DNA of 64,000 nucleotides from Aspidiotus rigidus (taxonomy: Eukaryota > Arthropoda > Insecta > Hemiptera > Diaspididae), in contig JAVHKY010000029.1 in NCBI GenBank assembly GCA_035079385.1, forward strand, positions 868,001-932,000, in the 5' to 3' direction. Each line of letters opens with the position of its first letter. Position 1 is the first letter of the stretch. Shown piece by piece: positions 48,716-59,750 of this stretch. The notes beneath the pieces are model-generated. The model saw only the letters and a list, made by a program, of their open reading frames with translations. It was not told where the DNA came from and did not search any database. Both the position numbers and the translations under genes were made by a program.

Positions 48716-49345
48716 TTTGTGGATAAGATATACATCATCCGGTGCTTCTGTTAAAAATTTTTGGGTATCTTCTCTCGTAAAAACGTTAGCTTTGGTCGGT
48801 ACATAACCACTGTTTTTACATTTAATGAATGCGCGCAGTTCAAAATATTTCGACATCTGGACTTTATGTTTTAACAGAAACAATTTATTGAGCATTGAAT
48901 AGATGGGCCACAACGAGGAAGGAGCGTATTTGGTCGATAATACTTGAAAATACGCTAGCATGGTAGATTCAGAAACGTCCGTAGTTTGGTTTTCAACTTG
49001 CCAATCATGAAATTTCTTGTACGCTAGTTTGTAACGATTACTTGATTTTGGAGGTAGAGTTTCTAGTCGAGCGAGTTCCGTTAAACGTTGAATGTTATCC
49101 CGAGGAGTTCCAGTTGGCATAGAATTCACAGATATATTACTACTACTACTTCCTGCGCTCGATTCGGTTGTTTCGGAATGTTTGGAGTTTATGGCGGTGG
49201 TGGAAGCGGAGTTTGCTGAACCGGAATTATCGTATGAAGGTAGAGCAGAACTGTAACCTGAGTTACAAACAAAATCAAGTTTTTCTAAATCAATCGAATC
49301 AATGGAATCGACCGAGTCTAGCGACGAATCATCACTATCATCCAT
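48716..49345 (-). pseudogene. N-terminal exon of a Crypton-like tyrosine recombinase
   Basis: The exon encodes 210 aa from MDDSDDSS to VYLIHK and then a perfect GTATGT donor; without splicing the frame would stop five codons later. Residues about 1-80 are acidic and Ser-rich. About 100-205 match the SAM-like core-binding domain of eukaryotic tyrosine recombinases (YKLAYKKFHDWQ, ESTMLAYFQVLSTKYAPSSL, FTREDTQKFLTEAPDDVYL). The catalytic R...HxxR...Y exon is not found between here and gene 4, so I treat it as an orphan exon. Flanked by an inverted pair of about 34 bp at 48526-48559 and 49573-49607. Confidence 0.7.
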
Positions 49346-50310
49346 ATTTTTTTCGGTTATATATTTTTGATAATATTTAAATTAAATGGTCTACTCCGGC
49401 GACAGTGATGAACAGTGGGTTCCTAACTTCGTTACGTGACAGTGTCGGTGCAAAGTACCTCAACTGTGGCAACGCTACCTAGTGTGGATGTAAAAGTATT
49501 TACACCACTGTTGTACCTCGGCTTCGCTACTGCGGCTGTAAACAGTCACCTACGACAGTGAAATCTCTCGCACAAAAACGTTCTTACGATGCGCTAGTGG
49601 TATAAAGAACCATTCCTTCTCTCACACGTGCTGATAAAGTCTACAAACACCTCAATCAAAAATTGTCATTTCAAGATATTTTGTGTTTAGACTTATTTCT
49701 TTAAATATTGGGTAGCGAGTTTATCTAATTAACGATTGTTTTAGAAAGATCATGATCTTTAATCAAAACGCGCGTTACTGAACATGTATGTCTGTTCATG
49801 ATGTTACAGTAAGTATAATAATATTATACACAGCATTTTATAGATCTATACTAAAATAGGGCTTCACTAAATATTATAGTCCTACAAGGAGACAATAACA
49901 AAGTGTCGATGAAACTGCACCTGAAACAAATTTGATAGTGTGATGTTGTATTTATGCATGCGTCAGAGATTAAATGTCATTTAGACCCACCATTTGATAA
50001 TGTACCAAAAAGTTGGTGGAAAATATTTTGCAGGGGTGTTCAATTGAAAGATCAATTGTGGCAATTTGCAGCTTGAGAATAGTTTTATATCATTCAACCA
50101 GGAATTTAAAAGTTCAATTTTGAATTCTTTTTTCCCCACAACATTAAAGAATAATAGTTTTTGACCATTATTCTCGCGAGTTAAAAAATACAGAGCACCC
50201 GTGACAAAACTGACTACTTATAGGAATATTTATCAAAAAGTTGGTCATTCATTAATAATTTATTAATGAGTACATGAGAGGTATTTCCAGAAGAAACATC
50301 ATTTATAGCG

Positions 50311-50311
<1 letters not shown>

Positions 50312-50342
<31 letters not shown>
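50312..50342 (+). repeat. (ATT)n microsatellite
   Basis: About ten uninterrupted units. Confidence 0.9.
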
Positions 50343-50343
<1 letters not shown>

Positions 50344-50670
50344 TATTATACATATTAATGAAGAGAAAGAGGTAGCTTTTGATCACTTTACAGCAGAAAG
50401 AGATTCAAATGTACCGATAAACAATTGTATACATGTTTCCATTATTAGAGCATGACTTTGGGTGAATTTGGTAGGTATTACTCAAATTCAGATATTTACA
50501 TACACTTTTTATCATAAATCAGTTTTGTTTGATAAATGAAATATTATACATTCTATTATCTTGAAAAAATGATAGGTAGTTGCTGTATCATTATCTAGGA
50601 AAAATCCTTAGTATCAGTTTACAGCCGTAGGAGCCGCAGGTATAGATAATTTATTGTAACAAAATCAACT

Positions 50671-53600
50671 TTATGGTAACGAGTACTTCAAAAATCCATA
50701 CAGATAGGTCTTGTAAAGCAGATCCTCATTTAAATATATCCGGTTCTGAAATTATATACCTCATTAAAATATTATAAAAGGTAAAATTATATCTGTTACC
50801 TGACTCACATATACTACGCAATATGGTTCAAATGATTGTGTTTAAAGGGGAAAGGTAAAACTGCAGATCAAGCTATAGTAATGGACTAATCTACTTTGAC
50901 AAGATGCAAAGTGTCCTACATATTCATAATTCCGAGAAGATTCGCAGTATTTGCTAATAAGCTTTCAATTTTTGTGAAATTTATAATTTTCAAAAAACAT
51001 CGTTTCCTGTGGAGGCAATCAATTTTTTTTTTTTTTTTTTTTTCAATAACAACCCTAATTTTGCTCGCCGTAACTGATCTTGTAATATCGATCGTTATTC
51101 AAGCTCTACCCCAGGACATGCAGACATACTTGAAACTATGCAGCGTAAATTATATTACTAAAGCTCGCAATTACAATTTTTGATTATGTTATTAATTTGA
51201 GCGAGTAAGTAATCCATCTTTCATCTTTTGTGCTCTACTTCTCCTTAACCCTCTTCCCCATACGACAATTCTACATGACAATAGGGTGGGATCAATTGTG
51301 GATGTTGGAACTTTGCTCGTGTCTTCTTCAATTCCCCAATACGCAAGCCTGGCTGGGATGGTAAGCCACTCTCTTACCCCTAAACGTCCAGGTGGAGCGA
51401 AAATGTTTTACCAGCACAATGATAGAATGACTTTCATTCCAAGAGTCAAATGACACATTTTTTCTGTCGTTTAGTCTGGGAATGGGTACAAAATTACATT
51501 TCACAGGATATCTCTCTAAGCTAATATTTTAATTCGATAGTGAAATAATCAATAATGAAGCCATCAGGAAGTGTAGGAATCAGCATACTTACATCCACAT
51601 AATTACGCAAAGATGATTTCTCATAATTAACTTGCGGGAAAGTCTGTTCTACTTCAACAAGACTTGTTTCGGATGTAATTAAAACAACACGCATCAATAA
51701 TAATTGATCAGTATATCTACCAAAACTGTAGTCGAGCATCTGAGCATAGAATCTTGTTTGATCCATGACAAAGCTATCTGAAACAAAATTCATCACATTA
51801 GACATAGGTTTTTTCCAGAACATGCTACAATAATTGCACAAGGTTGAACCGCTGTACAATGAAATTGTAGATATTAATCTCAGTTTGCGAGCTCTCTTTT
51901 GTAATACGTCGGCGCCCGGAAGAATTGATCGGGGTACTGGATGAGATAACTGAATTAGGGTGTGAAGAAGAACCAGGATCTTGTCCAGTAAACGAGAAAT
52001 CACCAAAAATCTGTTTAAATAATATGTTATGGAAGGAACTCAAACTATTTGAGAACTTGGATGAAGGTAAAAGTAATTGCAACCCCAAACAAAGAAATAA
52101 GACCAGCGCCTAGTTTGTAGGACAAAGTCAAGCTAGTACCGTCAAATTTGTAGAAGGAAGATGAGTTTCCAATACTGCCCTAAAAATCTAACCCGCACAT
52201 CTCAACATGTGAAGGACAAATTTGTGCAGATCTGATGCAGAAACCAAATAAATCAAGAATAATAATTGGGCAGGTTTAAAACCCAATCACGAGCTCAATT
52301 CTTTTGAAAAATTCATTGACGGCCTAACTAGTTGCCTGTATATGTGTCAGTCATTGCGTCATACAGAGTTTTTCATTTTGTATGATTCACTCATGTAGTC
52401 ATTTATGTTCTTCGTTCTACCTGGGACGGTTGTTGCTATAAATACCCCTTGCGATTTAATAACCAAGCATCTCAATTTCTTCGAATACAACCTCATCTCC
52501 CTTCCACTCCATGGTATCATCATTTTAACAATTTATAGCGAGCTCTCATCATCAAACTCAGTTGTCTTCGTCTTGGCCATAATAGATTACAACCCCAGCT
52601 CAAAAGAATAAATTTATCAGATTCCGGTTTGTGCCCCCTAAATCAAAATAACCCCGCCTCAGCTTCTCTTATTCATATTTTTTTCCATTGCTCTGTACTC
52701 AATGAATTGAAAAACAAAATATATTTAGCAACACTCATACTGAATATCCATCCTCCATTTAACGCAGACACTTTTAACAGGGAACCTGTTTTATAAGGGG
52801 GTTTTTGAGAAATTTGGCGTGCGCCATGCGCCGTCCAACAAAAAACTTGGAAAAATTTCGACTCTCGAACTATATATGATAGGAGAGGGACTTGGACAAA
52901 TTTAAAATTTTAACTCTCAAGCTATATGTGATAGGATTTTTTTTTTTCCGTCCTGATGATGATTGTCCGCGCACGATTGAAACCGGTCGACTCATTACAA
53001 ATTCGCTACAGCTCCCTTTTTTGTTTCTTCAGTTTTATACCGACCTCCCCCTGTATTACATTTAGTTTTTCTTTGTTTTTACCCCTTTTTGACCTTTTGT
53101 TTTGACTACTTTTCATTTTTTATGTATCTCTAATTTTTGGTTTTATTTTCGAACTTTTTCGTATTTTTTCGATCTTCCTCCTTTGTTTGGTTGGTCGTTT
53201 TAACTTTTCTACTTAATCATCCGCTCTCGGTTCCGTCGGGCTTTTTGACTTTCTGTTGCGTTCTACTTTTTTTTTTTTTTTAATTTTTTTTTTTTTTACT
53301 TATGCCCGTCGGTTGTTTTCTGAATAAACTTTAATTGTTTCAGTTCTGTATTTGCTGTAGCTCTTTTTGTGTATTCCGTTACGTGCTTGTACCTCTCCAC
53401 AACTCCTTTATCTAGGTCTAGGCTTCCTTAAATTTTCAAGACTCATAAAACAGGTTCCCTGTGTTCCTCGTTTAACTTCGTTAAGGAAGCCGTCGTTTTA
53501 TAATCTTCAGATCACATCAGTATCCCTAAAATTTGCCAATTCATCTTTCTACTCCCACTTTCATTCAGTACATAAATCTTTCCCCCTCCTGCTATGATAC

Positions 53601-56600
53601 GTCGGGCTATCACCTTGATGCCAATCTCTTCCGCCAGCCTCCATTTTTTTTCTCTCTCTTCCTTATTTGTTTACATATTATTATACTCGTATAATATACA
53701 CATACTTTTTTTTAATAATTTTTTATTTTTTTTTTATTTACTAACATCTCTTACTCAAAACTCTATTGGTTGGCTTCAATAAAAAAAAAAAAAAAAAATT
53801 ACTCATAAACCTACATGTTGTACTTTGGTTTGAGCGGTAATAATGTGAAAAAGCGCTCTTCCTCGGCCGCGCCTCTTCTGAATCAAGTAATCAGTGAGAA
53901 TAAACATTTTGAGCGCAACTATCAGTAAAAGGAAGTTAATTAAAACTCTTTTCCAAACTTATAAGTAGGTATACCATTTTAGAATACTTCCATTAGTGGA
54001 ATTTAATAAGACACCCAAAAAAATAGAGCTTAGAAAGTGGTTTTCATAAAACTGAATTTCAAGACTATCTAAGGAAGCTCAAGAGCGGGTAAAAGTGACC
54101 TGCAATGAGAAAAGGATGCTCATTGTCCAATGGCAGGAACACCATTTCTCGCTGATTGGACATCTAATCAGAGAGAAATAGTGTTCCTGTCAGTGGGTAA
54201 TGAGCATCCTTTTCTCATCGCAGGTCACAATTGGACAACCATTTCGTCTGAAAATTTTTAGTAACGGAAAACTCGATGGCGTGGCAAGCGGCTCTATGTG
54301 ATATTGTCTATCAAAATTGACACCAAACCAATAGCCACGCCGTCGAGTGATTGTTTAGTCAAAATTAAGTCAGTAGAGAAGCCGTCAGATCACAATAAGT
54401 TACAAACAAAATGGTTGCTCATTTTACCTGCTCTCGAGCATCCTTTGACTATCCTGCTTTGGTGTACATACAGAAAAGACTGCTTGGCAGATGGAAGTTA
54501 TATAGGAGTTTAAGAACAATCAGTGAGTGTACGTGCTTGTCGGTAGGTATTTTTCCCTTGGAAAACTACGTGAAACCTGAAAGATTGAAGCCGATTGTCA
54601 GAGAATTTCTGTGGAAAAAGCTGAAAGCACAAAGGAAAAACGACTTCCTTAACGACGTTGAACAAGGAACGCACGGAACCTGTTCTATGGGTTGAAAAAT
54701 GATACAATATTGCGGTTGAGTAGTTGTATTTTTCCCTTCTGATCCGCATTAGGATAGCTCCTTCAAGTAACTAGACATGCAATACTTTCAATGAGCCAGA
54801 TATACAATGCTTGAAAAACCATAAGTCCCCCTCCTATTACGGGTCGCGAGTCAAATTTTTTCCAAATCTCCCTCCTATCATAATTATATAGGTCGAGAGT
54901 CGAAATTCATCCAAATTTTTGGCCCAGGGCAAATTTTTCAGAAAAAAAAAACCATAGAACAGGTTCCTTGCCAGAAATAAATCTCAACTTTAAAAGCCAA
55001 CAGTTGAGAAACCGAGAGACAAAGTTTCAATTGAAAAAGCTAAAGGCTGAAAGACAAAAGGCGGATAATTTTTTGGTAAAAGGCTGAAAGATGAAAGCAA
55101 AAAATAAATCACAACATTAGACGTCAAAAGTTAAAAAATCAAGAGACGGAATTTCGATACAAAAAGCTAAAAGCCAAAGAATTTTGGGATTAAAAAGGTC
55201 TAGTGTTGAAAGGCTAAAGATTTTATACAACAGAATGTATACTAAACGCCAAAAACTAAAGTTTTATCCACCAGCTTCCCAACTCTGTTCTGTTTACAAC
55301 CTGATTTTTAGTGGCTATAACGCATCATTTGGTGACCTTCCCAAGCCGAACTAGGGCACCGTGGGAAGCGTAGTCCTAATATACCGCACCACAGAAATTC
55401 ACAAATTGCAGATTGTTACGGGGCCGTTGGCCAAAATTGGCGTAAGTGAGGCTGTTATTATTATAATAACACTACCAAAAATTTGTTTCGATTGGTGGGT
55501 TGTCTAATGCACATAATTTAAACTCACATATCTGTTTATAAGTGTAGTCCGTTGTAATACCATCAACAGCGTCTGCAAAGTCTTTGTTGTCGTTCAATTC
55601 CTTAAATTTGTTCAGCACTTCCTTCAGTACATCGAGGCTAAGTTCAAACATACATCTATCTAGTTCTTGACGATGGTTTTCCCACTTTTTCTTCTCTGTA
55701 CAATTTTGTAAGATACAAAATATGTATTACGTACATGTCCGTCATATTGAGAGCACATGATAATTTTCCTTGCTGAACTTAACAATTAACAAACCGTCCA
55801 ATAGAGCTTGCGCGGTGTCTTGAATAAATTTTGGATCATTGGGTGACTTTGCTGCTCGCTTTCTCTAGATACATTAAAAAAAAACTTGATTTCTTTCTGT
55901 ACTCCTTTTTTTTTTTTTTCAAACATATTAGTTAGTAATAGGGTACCAATATAATTTTTATAGAGAAATTAATTAATATATTTACGAGGGGTTGGCAACA
56001 CGCTTGACCGCCACCCATGTGTTGAGTAGATATCTGTATTTGGTAGACATTTAGACTTTAAAGTCATCTTCCCTCTCAAGAGACCGCTTTGCTAATCTTC
56101 TACATTTTTCAAAAATTCAGTACTGCTGACAATGTTTCCAAAAATCATTTAGGCTAAAGACAAACGGGATAGACGCGATATAAATTATAACAAGTTACGC
56201 AAAACATAAAAACCAATAATTATAAAATCTATCATGGGTAAAAACCAATTTGCACTGAGCCCCAATTCACATGAGAGCTATTTTGACACATAACGACTGT
56301 ATTGCAGCAAAAGACTAATTTATTCATCGATATTTTGCCAGTTACAATCAAGGAAATGGATGAACAGTAGATAAAAAACCAACCATACCCCCAACGCATT
56401 ACATCAGTCTGTATAGACGTATGAGACGCACTCAGTCAATTCCTATAAGACAAACCGGATGCAATTTTCACATTTCTCTCAAACCCGAAACCTTTCCTTA
56501 GGTGGTTTCAAAATCTGAAGACGATTATTACCTGACAAATCGTTACTTGTATCACAAAAGTAAAGAGCATTTTCAAGAAAATATTTTGAATAATTAGCAC

Positions 56601-58144
56601 AGCGGTATGGGCACGCCCCCCCTCCTGGGTTCGTCTGCCTTTCCTCGGCCATATCTCCTATAAAATAGCTCGCAGACTCGAATCCCCTGGGTATCGCTGT
56701 GCTTTTTATCCCCTTCTCATTGTAGAGCACTTATCCTCTCTCAAGGATAAACTTCCTCCCAAAGAGTGCAGTGGAGTTTATTGCGGAAGGTGTACAGCTC
56801 CTAATTGCTCTGCTGTCTGCATTGAGGCATTACAGTACTATAGGTATGCTGGACTGATAACACGGAGACGATTAGGTTATAAGGTACAAATACGTTTCAC
56901 GTAACGTCGCAGAACTGACGAGTGTCGTCGGTACCCATCGGTTACATTCGCTGTCGCGTGACGTTACACGAGCCGTATTCCTACCTTATAGCCTAAAAGT
57001 CGTCTCCGTGTTATCAGTCCAGCATACCTATGTCTACATCGGCCAAACCGGTCGCACCCTGCACGAACATTCCTCTGAACACCGCTCTGCCTTCCGACGG
57101 TAACTTCCAGGAAAAACCGGCTATCGCCAAGCATAGCCTCGATACTAACCACTCCTTTGACTCTGTTGAATTCAAGCTCATTCATAAGGCTACTAAGGGC
57201 CGCCTTCTGAACAGACTCGAAGAAGTCGGAATAATTGCCGCAGCTTCCCTCTCAGGCGTTTCTCTCCTTAAGCACCATGTGGGTGAAACGGCGTACAGAA
57301 TGATCTTCCGGATCCCTGTAGGCACCTTGCAATCCCTCGGCCTCTTGTTCGGGTAGCTCGCTCAGCACTTCGCCACTGAGCCCTGTTATTTCCGAACGAA
57401 CTACCGCCGCCGTCGAAAGCTCTGGACGTTCATCTGCCTTCCTTTTTAAACTTTTTATGACCTCTTCAGCCGCGCATTCATCCACATCTGGTGGATGTTG
57501 ATGTGGGGTACTTTTGATTAACGTTATTCTTGAGCGATCCAGCGGATTGTCGGTGATTGCCCTAGCGTGACAGGAACCGCTACGTACCCTTCTGCAGTCC
57601 CAGTACGTGCGGCCCTTCCGCGTTCTGCATTTAACATACCAGGCGAAAACTTTCAGGGACATGTTTCGTCAGGGAAAAAGTTTCAGGCAAACGTCCGTCA
57701 GGTTCTTTGTTTTCAGGCAAATTTATTTCAGGTTAATCGTCTGTCAGGTTTCTCTCTGTCAGGATTTCATTTGTCAGGCAAATGTCTTTCAGGTAAGCGC
57801 CTTCAGGTAAATGTCACGTAATCGAACGCTTTTACCTATTGACGTGCACTATTTTTTGAAAGTTTTATTTTTATTCGGGTAAAGTTCTAGATAAATTTCA
57901 ACATTCTGACTCCTTCTGGATGGAGTAATGAGCTGGTAAAAAACGATAAATTTCGACGTAGTAAAACTGCTTCTCACTGTACACGTTGTTCCAAATGTTT
58001 AAACGCGTTAAGCCTCACAGTTCTAAAAATCCAAATATTGTATTGTAGTATACCTCACACGAATTTTACTCATTTTTATGAAAAATTGAAGAGAACAAAA
58101 ATTGTAGCCCCTGCAACTTCCTTTCAAATGAGTTTAATTTCAGA

Positions 58145-58209
<65 letters not shown>

Positions 58210-59297
58210 TCCATCCATTTCCTTAATCATTGCAACTGGTAAAATATTGAATTAGTCCGTTTTTTGTTGCAATACAGCCTCCACCTGTCAAGTTAGCTCT
58301 TACCCTTGAAATCCAAATATTAACAAAACACAGATATCTACTCAACACACAGCTGGCGGTCAGGCGCGCCGCAAACCGCTAGTATATAAATAAAGAAAAA
58401 CCAATATGTTAAAAGTGAGATGAATGCAAACTTTTGTTTCTTACTGTCATCATTTCCATTACTACATTGTGGAAGTCCCAATCCAAACATTTGTCTAGCT
58501 CATGAGCAAGGTCTTTATTGTAAACTGTAACGCATTAATGTATTTTAATGAAAGTACTTCAAAATAATGACCACAACTTGTTTTACAATGCTTACTCGCA
58601 TTATATTCCTTCGACAATTCATCATGAAGTTCAGCTGTCTGAGAGCAATAAAGCAATATTTCTATCAATTCTGTATCAGAACTCCAACCATCACCAAATA
58701 CTCTGTCTATATGATAAGCATATAGAGTGACATTGCATTTGAAAATACTTGGCAAAAAAATATAACCGTCATCTGGATAATCAGGTGGTTTCGGCGTAAA
58801 GTTGTCTAAAGACTGTGAACAAATAAATCAGGAAGAAGTCGCCTAGAATGAAAATGTGTGGAGTTTGAAGATGAACTGAAGTTTTCATGTTAGAATGCAG
58901 CACAGTACACTCCATAATCTAGCAAAAACTTACCCCAAAATCTTTTTCAAAACTTTCTTTTATTTTTAACCTCTGTTCGCAAGACCGTGTTGATACCAAC
59001 TCCGCCACGTCACGACGGCCTTCATCTCCTTTGGTCAAGCCGTCATGCAGTTTTTTTGCATCGGCAACCGCATCAAAGGGTGAAATTGGTTGAACAGTTC
59101 CCTTGCCCTTGAAAAATTTATTCGAGTCAGGAGATACAGAGTTTTATGATCAAGTGAGTACGTACAGTTTTGTTCATACTGAGTACAATAATTATCTACT
59201 GAAGAAAATATTAACGTACCAGAACAGATATCTTCAACCATACCTCAAGAAATAATAGAAACACGGATACTTTACTGGGTAGACAGAAGTACATCAT
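50671..59297 (-). CDS. Secreted annexin-like protein, array gene 5 (8 exons, 348 aa)
   Basis: Exons: 59220-59297, 58934-59107, 58596-58812, 58445-58524, 55795-55864, 55528-55695, 51593-51777, 50671-50745 (1,047 nt, frame intact). Leader MMYFCLPSKVSVFLLFLEVW. Repeat 1 differs from gene 1 by one residue (DGLTK). Repeat 2: KCNVTLYAYHIDRVFGDGWS; the sequon survives although Ala became Val. Repeat 2 loses a cysteine (DELSKEY for DQCSKEY) and repeat 3 loses one too (WENHRQ for WEDCRQ). Exon 7 is one codon shorter (MLDYSFGRYTDQ). The stop is TAA, not TGA. The exon 5 donor is GTTTGT rather than GTTAGT, which may weaken splicing. Introns 4 and 6 are swollen to 2.6 and 3.8 kb by nested elements, so the joining of three exon blocks is the least certain part of the model. 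Confidence 0.75.
51825..52115. other. Conserved non-exonic block in gene 5 intron 6, paired with 63370-63680
   Basis: About 290 bp matches the sequence downstream of exon 7 on the other side in gene 6. Both strands have open frames. The + frame reads LGCEEEPGSCPV...KLFENLDEGK here and LGSEEEPESRPV...KLFENLEEGK in the other copy. No family recognised. Genes 1-4 have nothing alike at this place. Confidence 0.4.
52320..52775 (+). mobile_element. LINE fragment, left part, interrupted by MITE B
   Basis: Frame with stops encoding the C-terminal region of a non-LTR retrotransposon: LIIKLSCLRLGHNRLQPQLK, then LCPLNQNN and ASLIHIFFHCSVLNELKN. It continues in register at about 53500 (LKFANSSFYSHFHSVHKSF) and ends in an A run at 53780-53798. 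A different family from 33352-34719. Confidence 0.7.
52776..53500 (-). mobile_element. MITE B inserted into the LINE
   Basis: 'cagggaacctgttttat' at 52776 is mirrored by 'ataaaacaggttccctg' near 53445-53461, followed by the conserved tail 'tcgtttaacttcgttaagga'. It is the same family as 16913-17359, reversed. It contains 45-mer units at 52845-52945 and an extra segment with 'cgcacgattgaaaccggtcg'. Removing it rejoins the LINE sequence. Confidence 0.7.
53500..53798 (+). mobile_element. LINE fragment, right part with A tail
   Basis: Continues the C-terminal frame of 52320-52775, ends at a stop near 53595, and then has T-rich 3'UTR-like sequence and an A run of about 19. Confidence 0.6.
54089..54228. 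mobile_element. Hairpin foldback of about 140 bp
   Basis: 'gtgacctgcaatgagaaaag' with 'gatgctcatt' is mirrored by 'aatgagcatc' and 'cttttctcatcgcaggtcac'. The arms are about 60 bp with a short loop. A second, smaller inverted pair, 'actcgatggcgtggc' and 'gccacgccgtcgagt', follows at about 54272-54347. Confidence 0.75.
54640..54973 (+). mobile_element. MITE C, same family as MITEs A and B
   Basis: The left tail 'acgacttccttaacgacgtt' leads into 'ggaacctgttctatggg', and the right end 'ccatagaacaggttcc' is at about 54953-54968. Two 45-mer units lie at 54825-54920. Shortest member, about 300 bp between the inverted ends. Confidence 0.65.
55355..55455 (+). repeat. Dispersed repeat R5, copy 1
   Basis: 'ccgtgggaagcgtagtccta' through 'gccgttggccaaaattggcg' recurs at about 63738-63825 with few differences. 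It lies in gene 5 intron 6, just upstream of exon 6. The nature of the element is unknown. Confidence 0.7.
55980..56330 (-). mobile_element. Degenerate Helitron 3' end
   Basis: 'ggggttggcaacacgcttga' and 'tgttgagtagatatctgt' resemble the inverted 3' end of the Helitrons at 45.9 and 60.8 kb. The CTAG terminus is mutated. The remainder is barely recognisable. Confidence 0.4.
56730..57260 (+). pseudogene. Second Penelope-like endonuclease fragment, split by a foldback
   Basis: The + strand at 56745-56785 reads SLKDKLPPKECSGV, the usual approach to the GIY-YIG domain. After the foldback, 57028-57250 reads VYIGQTGRTLHEHSSEHRSAF, then after a frameshift NFQEKPAIAKHSLDTNHSFD and LLNRLEEVGII. It is a different Penelope family from 29910-30570. 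Not functional. Confidence 0.75.
56839..57030. mobile_element. Foldback inserted in the Penelope fragment
   Basis: 'ataggtatgctggactgata' with 'acacggagacga' is mirrored by 'tcgtctccgtgt' and 'tatcagtccagcatacctat'. The arms are about 50 bp and the loop about 85 bp. It sits exactly where the endonuclease frame breaks. Confidence 0.75.
57640..57815 (+). repeat. Degenerate short tandem repeat (about 20 bp)
   Basis: Roughly eight variants of 'tttcaggcaaatgtc' and 'gtcaggt' follow one another. A frame is open through the array, but repeat drift explains this. Confidence 0.55.
57825..58382 (+). mobile_element. 5'-truncated Helitron copy with (GA)n
   Basis: Matches the 3' half of the Helitron at 60763-61797, in the opposite orientation. 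Includes a (GA)n run at 58151-58205 and ends 'aaaccgctag' before T. Lies in gene 5 intron 4, 60 bp from exon 4. Confidence 0.75.
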
Positions 59298-59348
59298 GTT
59301 TAGTTTTTCTAGATTAGTAATTCTAAAAACGACGCAACAAACACATTT

Positions 59349-59383
59349 CACTGTCCATCTGTTGAACTATGAGATATAAATGG
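59349..59383 (-). promoter_or_regulatory. Conserved promoter-like block of gene 5
   Basis: Minus strand reads CATTTATATCTCATAGTTC then AACAGATGGACAG. It is closest to gene 4. Confidence 0.4.
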
Positions 59384-59750
59384 TACCTACAAATATTCAA
59401 ACAATATTTTACAGTACCTAATTTATCTTGCATTTAATGACGCTCATGTAGTCGCATACTATTTATTATCATTGATAGGAAATTTAGTGGTAATATATAG
59501 GTAACGTTGGATTATTTACTCATATTGCAAATGGTGAACGGTTATACTTGCGTAACATCAATAAATGAGGAGTATATATAAAAAAGGCCTCTATTTCATA
59601 AGAAATACCGGCGGCTCTTCTTACATTTTATATGTCCTCAGAAAGAACATTAAAATACAGTAATATTGATAGTTTCCTCTAAAGGTCAAACTATTTTAGT
59701 AGATGAAAAAGAAACTATTGATTCCTAAAAACCTGTATTAAATAGGTATA

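Larger units (their letters stand above)
48021..50670. other. Spacer between array genes 4 and 5, with a recombinase-bearing insertion
   Basis: Duplicated spacer split by an insertion from about 48394 to 49606. Comparison with the spacer upstream of gene 5 (59.57-59.75 and 61.80-61.9 kb) gives the junctions. A small palindrome of about 85 bp lies at about 48415-48505, and an ATT microsatellite at 50312-50342. Confidence 0.55.

Noticed and set aside
54411..54695. Possible protein fragment (ENYVKPERLKP...)
   Set aside because: It runs into the tail of MITE C and matches no family I can name. Too weak to call.
58038..58226. Arg-Glu repeat protein (also at 60890-61135)
   Set aside because: Produced by GA/CT microsatellites inside Helitrons.
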